From the NCBI GenBank assembly GCA_950295325.1, contig OX485803.1:13828001-13892000 (forward strand): a stretch of 64,000 nucleotides of DNA, written 5' to 3'. The position numbers were made by a program, and so were the translations under genes. This stretch comes from Polytrichum commune. Lineage: Eukaryota; Streptophyta; Polytrichopsida; Polytrichales; Polytrichaceae. This document shows positions 12,048 to 23,335 of the stretch, one piece after another. The first letter of the stretch is position 1. Every line of letters starts with the position of its first letter. The notes beneath the pieces were generated by a model that made no database searches, was not told the DNA's origin, and saw only the letters and a list, made by a program, of their open reading frames with translations.

Positions 12048-15000
12048 TTACATCAGATCCGAATCACTGTGATCAGCTGATGATGAAGACATTCTAGAAT
12101 CACTAATATCTGCATCAAAGGAGGCCTGACCATCAGATTCTAAAGCTTCTATATCCAAAAACTCTAAAACTCTTCCCGGACGATATTTAGATGTAAAAGT
12201 CTGATAAGAACCTCCAGCTAGTTGATTAGCAATATCATTTGCATATGTAGGAAGTTGCCAAGACTTTGGAGGGCTGGGATAGAATGTAGGGTCACAAAAA
12301 AAAGGCCGGTGAATAGGATAGCCCAATTTATCGCATCTGCAAATGCCAATGGTACCATGTTCATAACTCAACTTTATAAGAAATGACAGTAAAAAACATA
12401 ACACACGTAAGAAAATTTGTGGACCTTACTCACTTAGTAAACCGAGATCTTTTCACAATCCTCTCTACGGGGATATCTTCACCCTCAAGATCCTCTAAAC
12501 TGGTGACACGGTCTTCAAGAGTGACTTCAGAGGCTGCTCTAGGGATAATCAATGGAGCAAGTAAGGCCTCAAAAATATCAACGTCAACCTCTAATGCCGC
12601 AATGTGACGGTGCACATTGCGGCATGCATGAATGGAAGATCCTGCAAATAAAGAAGTTGGAAAAAACTTAGTACAAAAACAACTATGAATTTTGTAGACC
12701 AAAACAATATTAACGATTAACCAACTGAAATGGAAGATTACAAAGACATACCGGTTGCTGCCGTGCAGTCTAGAATAATATCCCATGGGGAGCTACATGC
12801 TTCAATTAGCATTTGCATTAGAAGCACGGACTTTTCACGAGGCCCTCGCCATGGTGTGGATCCATTAGTTAGCTGGTCCTCACGAGAGACCAAGTTCTGG
12901 AGAATATCATCCCGTGCAACATCCACCCCATAAGGATCCAATGCAGGGACATGGCGAAATGAAAACTTCGATGGAGGTGACCCCGGCACGCTCCTGACCG
13001 CCAATGAAATACCGAACTTCATGGTCTACAATGTACGAGACATAAAGAACAACATTACTTTACAAAGTAAACAACACAACTGCGTGAGTATAATACTTAG
13101 GTGGGTCTACACTCAGAACTACCTCAAGGATTAAATTGAAACTGAATGCGGTGATCAGCAAGAAGACATAAGCTTTATCTTACAGTTGATGCTGGATTTA
13201 TTGGGGATGTGAGATGAAGGCGGTTCATTCTCCACCACTCTTTCCGAATTGCAAAACCATACGATTTGCAATATCCAAGAATATTGGACTTCGTACTCAT
13301 GCGAAAAGGGTGAAACAAAATAATTGCCCCGTCGTCGTGCAGATGTTCGTCGGCAAAGTCAAAGAGTGGTTGTAACCACTCTTTCGATTCTTGATTCCAA
13401 GCGGGAATGGACGACGGTGGGTCTGATATGCCAGGAACAGGAAGACCTTCCGGTATATCTGCAAGAATCAAGTCCAAACAGGGATGGTCCTCCGGAGAAC
13501 CCTTGTAGTGCCGGGTTTTGTCTTTTGAGTGCTGCACCCAGCTCAACCCCCAGCCACCCTTAGACTCAAATCAAATTCAGTCAAATATCAACTCCTAACC
13601 CCAAACCAGATTCCCTCAACCCACAGTCAAGCTCACAGTCATATCAACCTCACTAACATATTAGACCCCAAAAAATGTGTATCAAGGCCGAGACACCTTT
13701 TATGAGTCCTACATTTCAATTTCAGATTTTTAGAAAAATCAAAACTTGACACTTCTACCCCCTACTAGAATCCCCTCAACACTCACCCATCCTTAGACTC
13801 AAATCAAATTCAGTCACATATCAACTCATAACCCCCGAACCAGATTCCCTCAACCCATAGTCAAGCTCACAGTCTTATCAAAATCACTAACATATTAGAA
13901 CCCAAAAAATGTGTGTCAGGGCCGAGACACCTTATATGAGTCCTACATTTTAATTTCAGATTCTTAGAAAAATCAAAACTTTATACATCTACCCCCTACC
14001 AGAATCCCCTCTTCCTTCACCCACCCTTAGACTCAAATCATAATCAGTCAAATATCAACTCCTAACCCCCAAACCAGATTCCCTCAACCCACAGTCAAGC
14101 TCAAAGCCTTATCAAACTCACTAACATATTAGACCCTAAAAAATGTGTATCGGGGCCGAGACACCTTATATGAGTCCTACATTTTAATTTCAGATTTTTA
14201 GAAAAATCAAAACTTGACACTACTACCCCCTACCAGATTTCCCTCAACCCCCAGCCACCCTTAGACTCAAATCAAATTCAATCACATATCAACTCCTAAC
14301 CCCTAACCAGATTCCCTCAACCCAAAGTTAAACTCAAATTCATATCAAAATCACTAACATATTAGACCCTAAACAGAGTGTGTCGGGGCCGAGAGACCTT
14401 TTATGAGTCCTACATTTCAATTTCAGATTCTTAGAAAAATCAAAACTTTATACATCTACCCCCTACCAGAATCCCCTCTTCCCTCACCCACCCTTAGACT
14501 AAAATCATAATCAGTCAAATATCAACTCCTAACCCCCAAACCAGATTCCCTCAACCCACAGTCAAGCTCACAGTCTTATCAAACTCACTAACATATTAGA
14601 CCCTAAAAAATGTGTATCGGGGCCGAGACGCCTTATATGAGTCCTACATTTCAATTTCAGATTTTTAGAAAAATCAAAACTTGACACTACTACCCCCTAC
14701 CAGATTTCCCTCAACCCCCAGCCACCCTTAGACTCAAATCAAATTCAGTCACATATCAACTCCTAACCCCTAACCAGATTCCCTCAACCCACAGTCAAGC
14801 TCAAATTCATATCAAAATCACTAACATATTAGACCCTAAACAGAGTGTGTCAGGGCCGAGACACCTTTTATGAGTCCTACATTTCATTTTCAGATTCTTA
14901 GAAAAATCAAAACTTGACACTACTACCCCCTACCAGATTTCCCTCAACCCCCAGCCACCCTTAGACTCAAATCAAATTCAGTCACATATCAACTCCTAAC

Positions 15001-18000
15001 CCCTAACCAGATTCCCTCAACCCACAGTCAAGCTCAAATTCATATCAAAATCACTAACATATTAGACCCTAAACAGAGTGTGTCAGGGCCGAGACACCTT
15101 TTATGAGTCCTACATTTCATTTTCAGATTCTTAGAAAAATCAAAACTTGACACTTCTACCCCCTACCAGATTTCCCTCAACCCCCAGCCACCCTTAGAGT
15201 CAAATCAAATTCAGTCACATATCAACTCCTAACCCCCGAACTAGATTCCCTCAACCCACAGTCAAGCTCACAGTCATATCAACCTCACTAACATATTAGA
15301 CCCCAAAAAGAGTGTGTTGGGGCCGGGACACCTTATATAAGTCCTACATTTCAATTTCAGATTTTTAGAAAAATCAAAACTTGACACTTCTACTACCTAC
15401 CAGAATCCCCTCAACACTCACCCATCCTTAGACTCAAATCACATTCAGTCACATATCAACTCATAACCCCCTAACCAGATTCCCTCAACCCACAATCAAG
15501 CTCAAATTCATATCAAAATCACTAACATATTAGACCCTAAACAGAGTGTGTCAGGGCCGAGACACCTTTTATGAGTCCTACATTTCAATTTCAGATTTTT
15601 AGAAAAATCAAAACTTGACACTTCTACCCCCTACCAGATTTCCCTCAACCCCCAGCCACCCTTAGAGTCAAATCAAATTCAGTCACATATCAACTCCTAA
15701 CCCCCGAACTAGATTCCCTCAACCCATAGTCAAGCTCACAGTCATAGCAACTGACTAACATATTAGACCCCAAAAAGAGTGTGTCGGGGCCGGGACACCT
15801 TATATGAGTCCTACATTTCAATTTCAGATTTTTAGAAAAATCAAAACTTGACACTTCTACCCCCTACCAGAATCCCCTCTTCCCTCACCCACCCTTAGAC
15901 TCAAATCATAATCAGTCAAATATCAACTCCTAACCCCCAAACCAGATTCCCTCAACCCACAGTCAAGCTCACAGTCTTATCAAAATCACGAACATATTAG
16001 ACCCCAAAAAATGTTTGTCAGGGCCGAGACACCTCTTATGACTCCTACATTTCAATTCAGATTTTGAGAAAAATCAAAACTTGATATATCTACCCCCTAC
16101 CAGATTTCCCTCAAGCCCCAGCCACCCTTAGACTCAAATCAAATTCAGTCACATATCAACTCCTAACCCCCGAACTAGATTCCCTCAACCCACAGTCAAG
16201 CTCACAGTCATTACACATTTTTGTACCCTCATGTAGTTTTGCTATTCTACATATGAATCACAGGTACTCTATCGATGTTTCGGTTCCGATTGCTGAGATA
16301 TGAAAGGCAATAACTACTTAATGATAAATGTCGACCATACTGAAGTGCATAAATGTGAAGCCCAACCTGTGATGACATCATTATGGAAGGGCAGTACCTT
16401 AAGCATGAATCTTTTCAACTCGTTATAGGAAGGGGTGAAATCACCCGTGTCACCGCCAAGAATGTCCTCCATTGAGGAGTTGAGAATGAGCTCTTCAAGT
16501 TGGATCTCAAGCTCCTCCCCCGGTGTCAAAATAGGAATTTGACTCAACTGCTCGTAGGAGGAATCGCGTTTTGTTCCTCTAGAAAATGTTGGAGCATGAG
16601 AGCCAGATTCATATGTTGGACTAGGAGCAACGGGACTCTTACCTTCTGGCTCTGGAGGGGGGTTCATTTTCCTTTTGCCCTTCTTGGTGGACTTCTCTAG
16701 TGACTTCTGTAGCTTCTCCCGCTCTTTTTTATCAGCTCTCTCCTCAGCCTCTTTGACCCTCAGCGCTTTCTTTCGGTCCTCTTCGATGCGTCGTTTCATT
16801 GCCTTTGCCCTCTCATTCTCATCTTCAATGGCCTGTATGTCCAACATTTCAATTCCAGAATCACCTACATCCTCCCTTGACTTTCTGAGCTCAGTCTCAA
16901 AAGCAGGCGTAAAACTTGCAGCGCAATCAAGATACCAGGCACCGCCGGCAAGGTGAGAAGTTGTCCACGTGCGTTGTTGATGAGCTGAGAACATGCATGC
17001 TGAATTTGATCTATCAAGCCATGCGGTCAAGAATACAGGAAGGTCTTCTTTGGAAATAGCGCCTTTCGCCAAAAGCTCGTACTTAAAGTACCTGGGTTAC
17101 GACATAGCACATAACATTAAATTCTTGAATTCCTCAAATAGCAAGTCACATAATATCAACTGAAACAATTACTGAAATTAATGAGAATTACTTCAAGATT
17201 TGAGACGTACCTAAAAAGAACTTTGCGGACAACTAGGTCAAATCCGTCAAATCCAACAAAATCGTCACCTTTCTTGAAGGAATCGTGTCCTCTGAAATAT
17301 GTGTTGAACGCATGGTCCCATAACTTCATGCGACAGTCTTCGATATACGCGGGCAACAACATTGGCTCACTGGCAAGACTCATGTTGATTGGAAGTCGGT
17401 CTTGACGCATGGTCTCGTCAAAAACAATACTGGCCTGCTCAGAAATCTAGTAACCAAGACAATAAGCATCAGCTGCACTAATTGCATAAGCAAGACAACA
17501 AATGCACGATTGCGTCAATGAAATTAAGAATGTGAGGTAGATAAAAGAAATGCCAACGAGGAATTCAAATAATTGAAAATTCATGAAATCAGTGGACTTA
17601 CTCCTGCCCAGAAACTTGCTTTAGCTAGGAAATTTGCCAATCTCTCTTCGTTGATGGGCTTGGGAGGTAGCCTGCGGGCCTCGCGAGTGGAAGCAGATGA
17701 ATTAAAGTATTCTAGCCATTTTATTTTGAATGCGGGAGACGCCTTAGAAGTTGCAATGAGCTGGAGCTTCTCTAAGTTGAGTTCCGGTGAGAGTGAGTTT
17801 AGGGTGTAATGTCGCTCGATCTGTGTGACAGAGGGTATGTGAGTTGGTGAGTCCTCTTCTCAAGGATAAGCTGAACAAATTGATATGGACAAAGAGGTAG
17901 GGGACCTACCTCACGAAGCCAACCGTCGGTAAGCTCCGGGTTAGTCACAACAACAAGTTTTCCCATCTTGATGCGAAGTGCCACAGCTTTCTTCTCAATT

Positions 18001-20487
18001 GCGGCATTCATTGCAGCCGCCTTGTCAACAGGGGAGACTTCTCCTTCTGTTTGCTCCACAAGCTGACGTACACCATCGTCCGCAGCGAGACCCAGTTCGT
18101 GCTGCACAAAGAAAGAACAAGAATGCATAAACCAAAATATCATAAGAAAATGAAAACAAGAGTTGAAGATTCACGAAATTAGCCGGTTGCGATTAATAGA
18201 AAATAATTATTCATGACTTCAAAAAATGTGAAATCAAACTAACAAATCACCTTAAATGTGAAGTTTGTAAACACATTTAATGGCAACGAATACCAAGTCT
18301 TTTTTTGTGACTTCTTGCATCTTTTGAAATCTGCCGGACTCAAAAGGTCACTGAACTGATCAATTGACATTAGACCATACTTCTGAACCCTGAACAGGGT
18401 ATGGACAATGTTGGTCTTCACGTGCGAATCCTCGGTATGTCTAAAATCAAAATCAAGTGAAAAATATTATATTATTGAAATGAAATGAAATGAATATGAT
18501 AGAATGCATATGAAAAGAAAATGCACTTACTTGTTAATGTTGTGCATGACTTGCATAACAAGTCCAACTCTCCCATTTGTGTCAAGGAGAATCGAGTCCA
18601 CCAAATAATGCCAAGACTCCTCAGTTCGGTGAAGTCTGTCAATGTGATTTAACCATGCTTGACGCCTATGGTTTCCGTCACACACAAAAAAATCATATTT
18701 GTTAAGTGTGCCAAATTTGGATCTGATAGGAGGAACGTGTTGAAAACGTCGTTTTTGGCGTTCCAAATAGGACCCCAAGAAGCTTTATCAGCTTCAAACA
18801 CTTCATGTGTCTTATCGTCTTCATTGGTGGTTGTGACATAAAACACCGAAGCGCCCTCCCTATATCCGTGAACAAACTCTTGCTCGAGCTTAGCAAGATC
18901 GGATGATAGAGTTGGCCTTACCATTGGCATTACAAACATTCTGCACAAAGGAATACAAAATCGCGAGGAACTAACGGGTTGCAATCTCAAGCTTGTGATC
19001 GTCGACACTGAGTTAAGTTTCTGCCGAGTCCGAATCTCATCCTCATCAACCATAAATTGAGCATCATCCCTAAGAATATCTTCCTCTCCCTCAAGCCCGT
19101 CCTCAAGGATTTCCAACTCTGGCTGTATTCTTTCTGATACTTGTGTAGAAGGTGGCGAAGATGCAGCATGTACCTACAATTTTGAAATTTTATTTTCAAG
19201 AAAGTAAAAATCACTTCCTCGGCGAAACACATAAACGCTTTTAGCTGATCCACATATTCACCTCGATCAATTGAAAATCAACAATAGCAACTAACCACCT
19301 ACCAGATTTCCCTCAACCCCCAGCAACCCTTGGATTCAAATCAAATTCAGTCACATATCAAGTCATAACCCCCGAACCAGATTCCCTCAACCCCAAGTCA
19401 ACCTCATATTCATATCAAACTCACTAACATATTAGACCCCCAAAAATGTGTATCGGGGCCGAGACACCTTTTATGACTCCCACATTTCAATTTCAGATTT
19501 TTAGAAAATTCAAAATTTGACACTTCTACCCCCTACCAGAATCCCCTCCTCCCTCACCCACCCTTAGCATCACATCAAATTCAATCACATATCAAGTCCT
19601 AACCCCCAAACCAGATTCCCTCAACCCCAAGTCAACCTCATAGTCTTATCAAACTCACTAACATATTAGACCCCCAAAAATGTGTATCGGGGCCGAGACA
19701 CCTTTTATGACTCCCACATTTCAATTTCAGATTTTTAGAAAATTCAAAATTTGACACTTCTACCCCCTACCAGAATCCCCTCCTCCCTCACCCACCCTTA
19801 GCATTACATCAAATTCAATCACATATCAAGTCCTAACCCCCGAACCAGATTCCCTCAACCCCAAGTCAACCTCATAGTCTTATCAAACTCACTAACATAT
19901 TAGACCCCTCTCCCACCCTGAGCCTCACATCAAATTGAGTCACATATCAAGTCCTAACCCCCGAACCAGATTCCCTCAACCCCAAGTCAACCTCATAGTC
20001 CGCCATCCCTAAAGCCGTTCTCCCGCACCCTCAAGCTCAACCCTCAACCCTCCTCCTCACCTCCTCACCCTCAACCCTCCCCCTCACCCTCACATTCGCC
20101 GAGTATAGGTTCCAGAATATAGGTTCCGAGTATAGGTTCCATAATATTTCAATTCACACCAAAAATTTACATTCAATTATTTATGGGTGGGACAACCTAC
20201 CTCTTCCCCAAAGTGTTGCTCTTCATTGTCCATGCTGGCTTCTCGAAGATCACCCACATCAGCGCTGCGATCAAATTCTCCTAGGCTCTGTCAAGTGTAT
20301 ATATCCTTTGCTCATTAGCTATGAAGTTGGCCTGGGATAGCGTTAGCTTTGCAAAGAAACCTAACCCTACACCAATGGCCCTAAAAGTCACCAATTGAGT
20401 CCAATCTTTACAAACCTACTCCTCTCTCTCATCTGATGTGGAGGCACTTGAGGCTGCCCCAGGTTGAAGCTGTGTCTGCGTAAGTCG
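12048..20487 (-). CDS. ParB-like plus DNA methyltransferase-like multi-exon gene (5' incomplete)
   Basis: Exons reconstructed on the minus strand, in order of transcription: 20487-20420, 20285-20201, 19173-18531, 18440-18251, 18101-17910, 17820-17602, 17446-17211, 17091-16398, 13531-13184, 13025-12752, 12641-12434, 12336-12048 (TAA). Every intron is GT...AG and every junction keeps phase, giving about 1150 codons. Exon 3 contains FFVCDGNHRRQAW, matching the DG-x-HR motif of ParB/sulfiredoxin-like domains. Exon 8 encodes a Lys/Glu-rich, probably coiled-coil segment. Exons 9-11 follow beta-class amino-methyltransferase order: motif IV-like DLILADIPEG, a GAIILFHP strand, then motif I-like IILDCTAATGSS and motif II-like ALEVDVDIF. 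The canonical DPPY is DIPE here. Exon 12 is Ser/Asp-rich. One base is missing in an A7 run at 18686-18692, shifting frame just before FFVCDG. The first listed exon is 110 bases from the LTR element, and earlier exons are not seen. The function, perhaps DNA or RNA modification or binding, is inferred only from motifs. Confidence 0.72.
13560..16215. repeat. 233/234-bp satellite array, block A (intronic)
   Basis: About eleven head-to-tail copies of a G-poor, C/A-rich unit. The marker GCCG(A/G)G begins at 13687, 13921, 14155, 14388, 14622, 14855, 15088, 15322, 15556, 15789 and 16023, a spacing of 233 or 234 throughout. Copies differ by substitutions and mostly lack indels. The array lies wholly inside the 2.87-kb intron between exons 8 and 9 of the minus-strand gene at 12048-20487. 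No unique spacers occur between copies. Confidence 0.95.
19291..20000. repeat. 233/234-bp satellite array, block B (intronic)
   Basis: Three or so copies of the same unit as at 13560-16215 (GCCGAG at 19458 and 19692, 234 apart), then a shortened copy. It lies inside the intron between exons 2 and 3 of the same gene. It is followed at about 20000-20090 by a degenerate stretch of CCCTCAACCCTCC-type words. Confidence 0.9.
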
Positions 20488-20597
20488 CTGTTCCAGATGC
20501 CCAACCCAAACCCAATTCACAATCCCACACCAAAGATAAAATACGATATAAAGGAGCCGATGGAAGTTAATGTTTGTCAACTATTCTAATTACCGTG

Positions 20598-22426
20598 TGT
20601 GAGCCCAAAAGGGTGCCCACATTTAGTCTTAGACCCTTGAAACGTTAGTTGATGCACTTTGAAGTAGCATGTTACTTCACAAAAATATAAAAAGAGTGAA
20701 ATGTTAGTCTTAGAAGTACCATGTTGTAAGAGGCTAGGATGTGAGTTGTTATTGTGTTTTTACCTTCGGAAGGATTTGAGTGAATGAGGATAGGTAAGGA
20801 GAACTTAGATTGAGTAGTTAGTGAGTAGGCTAGTACAAATGGATGGAGACAACCAAAGTGACTCAAGAGGCAAGTGCATTCGAATTGGGATGAATGGAGG
20901 ATCACATGGAGCGCACAAGTGGACCACCTCATCATGGCCACTTAATGGGGAAGGCCCAAGGAAGAATGCAAGGTGGAGGATAAGCAAATTCTCAAAGCAC
21001 CAATCAAATCACGAGCTAAGCATCGTGGTTTGAATTAAGTGGTGAGCGACGATTTGGGAAAGTAAGGGGAGAAAGTTATGGCGGCGGAAAGCGAAGGAGG
21101 CTAAGTTTGGGTTGAAGCATCCCAAGTTTGGTAAAGTGTGGTAGGTAGAAAGCCAAGGCTAGTTAAATGTTCGAATTAGGATCCTTGTTGATCATTTGAG
21201 GGAGGAAGACTTAGAAGATAGGATTGGCGCCTACTAAGTAGGAGGAAATCTCAAGGGCTTATCGTGAGCCTTGAGGGTGCTCACCCCCTCAAGCTTACTA
21301 TATAATCCCTCATTCTTCCCTCACTCACTCTCTCTTTCCTTTGTGCTCCAAGGCACCCCACGAGTTATAAGTGTGGGTGTGGGAAGCCATATTGGAGCAC
21401 ATGTGTGTGCTTAGTTTTTAGTTTGAGAGCCAAGGCTTGTTAGCCTTGAAGAGGGCTTGACCTCTTGGTAGAATTAGTGTTGACGTGAAGGATTTTAAAG
21501 TTAATTCATGATTCCAATTTGTGGTACTTAAAGTTCATGTTTTGAATACACGTGGTTGCAAGTTCCATGTTTAAGAGTTGAGCACTTGATGTCGTGATGA
21601 GTGCAAAAATATACTTGTGTGGATTAGTTAGTCTTAGTGAAGTTAGGAAATTCTCTCTCCCCCTCTCCTCTCTAGGATTTTAGGATTTTAGGATTAGAGA
21701 AGAATTGTGTGATTAGAAAGGGGTTGTTAGTAGAATTAGGGAAATTAGGTAGGAAGATTAGTTAAGGGCTTGAATAATTAGTGAGGTAGTTGGGGATTAC
21801 AACTACAAAGTTGTGGGTTCATGAAGGAGCTGGGTTTATGAAGGAGCTGGGTTTGTTTAGTTAGAAAGTAAAGAGCTGGGTTTATGAAGGACCTGGGTTT
21901 GTTTAGTTAGAAGCTAAGGAGCTGGGTTCATGAAGGACCTGGGTTTATGAAGGACCTGGGTTTGTTTAGTTAGAAGCTAAGAAGCTGGGTTTATGAAGGA
22001 GCTGGGTTTATGAAGGAGCTAGGTTTATGTAATTAGAAAGTAAAGAGATGGGTTCATGAAGGAGCTTAGTAGATAGCCTACCTAATTAGCTCATAGACAA
22101 GTAGTTAGTTACATTATGCTAGTTAGTGTTATGTGTGGCTTTCACAAGTAAATGTATTTGAGATTGACTATAGAGAATAGTGTTTTTTTAACACTTACAT
22201 CCTCTCTTTAAAAATAAACCACGTGCACAACTTAATGGAGAATGTGGAGCACTCTCGCGATGGCAAGACAAAGGAAGCAAAGACCAAAGTTAAATCCAAG
22301 ACCACTTGAAGGGTGAACCTTGCACTATGGACTCATCCAAGTCCAAATCCAATACCGCGGAGGAATGTGAGCCCAAACCCACTACTCGGACTACGGACGC
22401 TTAAGGGTGGGGGGTTTGGCCTCACA
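20598..22426 (+). repeat. 5' LTR
   Basis: 1829 bp, from TGTGAGCCCA to GGCCTCACA. It holds a TATA box at 21299-21305 and, at about 21815-22065, imperfect tandem copies of a short unit (GAGCTGGGTTTATGAAG and variants). Compared with the 3' LTR it lacks a 335-bp segment at the junction near 22289. Confidence 0.97.
21299..21305 (+). promoter_or_regulatory. LTR TATA box
   Basis: TATATAA followed by a pyrimidine-rich stretch with CTCACTCACTC words about 20-40 bases downstream, a plausible transcription start for the element's genomic RNA. The same motif lies at 30338-30344 in the 3' LTR. Confidence 0.6.
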
Positions 22427-22430
22427 TAAT

Positions 22431-22448
22431 TGGTGCGTCCGCCGGGAG
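22431..22448 (+). other. probable primer-binding site
   Basis: Four bases after the 5' LTR the sequence TGGTGCGTCCGCCGGGAG starts with TGG, the complement of a tRNA CCA tail, and has the GC-rich character of such sites. It partly resembles the complement of a plant tRNA-Asp 3' end, but I cannot assign the tRNA with certainty. The leader continues without a convincing ORF to the gag start at 23336. Confidence 0.55.
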
Positions 22449-23335
22449 CGAAGCGGAAGGTAGTTACAAGACTTGGAGGCGACTAGGAGACTTGGAGGCA
22501 ACTAGGAAAAATTGGAGACACAAACTTGAGAGAAGGGAAGGAGCACCCGAAACTCGGTAAGTATTCTCTCTTTGGGTTACATTTGAATTCATTGTATTTC
22601 AACTATTCTTTGGAATGAATTGCATTGTCAATTACGCAAATTCATTTTTGAGGAAGGAGCGCGGCGAAGGTACGTCCTCAACCTTTTTGGGGATTTGCTA
22701 AGAACTTAAAAGGAACCTATAACCGAGTAGCTCATTAAAACATTAGAGGGTAAATTCACCTTAGGACATTGAACTTTGACACTCACCTCGGGGTGAGTCT
22801 CAAAGTTTTGGGAGTTGTCATTTCATGCTCTAGATTAAATTAATATTTCACAAAATTTATGGTGTTGTTACATTGAGTCACGATTGAGGGGAGTGCTAAC
22901 TCACAGGGGGATGCGATTGCTCAAGGTATGTTTATTTCTTCAAAGTGAACTCATTAACTAATTAAGGAATGCCTTTTGTACTCGTGATTGTTGTTATCCG
23001 TTGTAGAGGGTAATTCCCGAATTGGGGATGGTGTGAGAAGTTGAAGGGTGAAGCCTCGACTTTTAACATAATCTACTCGGAAGGTCACCCCCTCACAATC
23101 GGTATTGTGGTGAGTGTTAATTTGCGGGAAGGTGCGGAGGTGATGCTCCGACTTAACCAAAAAATTAACATGAACATGCCTATCCCCTATTGGGATTCTT
23201 TCACCTAAGTGGGCTTGCAGGTTCTTTTCCTCACCTCCTAAAAAAATTATAACCACACCAAGACAAGTGAAAATATTAAGAGGGGAATTGCTAGGATTAT
23301 GTGTGGTCAAGTGAGGGTCGATCGATTCTTATGGA

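Noticed and set aside
13560-16215. Regularly spaced repeats that could suggest a CRISPR array
   Set aside because: The whole 233/234-bp unit is repeated head to tail with no unique spacers; it is a satellite.
18921-18956. A GTTAGT...TGTGCAG stretch of about 35 nt inside exon 3 resembling a tiny intron
   Set aside because: Too short for a plant intron, and the frame is open straight through it.
20672-21033. Short ORFs repeated exactly at 29711-30072
   Set aside because: They recur only because the two LTRs are identical; no coding features.
22954-23310. 118-codon minus-strand ORF in the retrotransposon leader
   Set aside because: No domain, antisense to the element, and just upstream of gag; probably chance.
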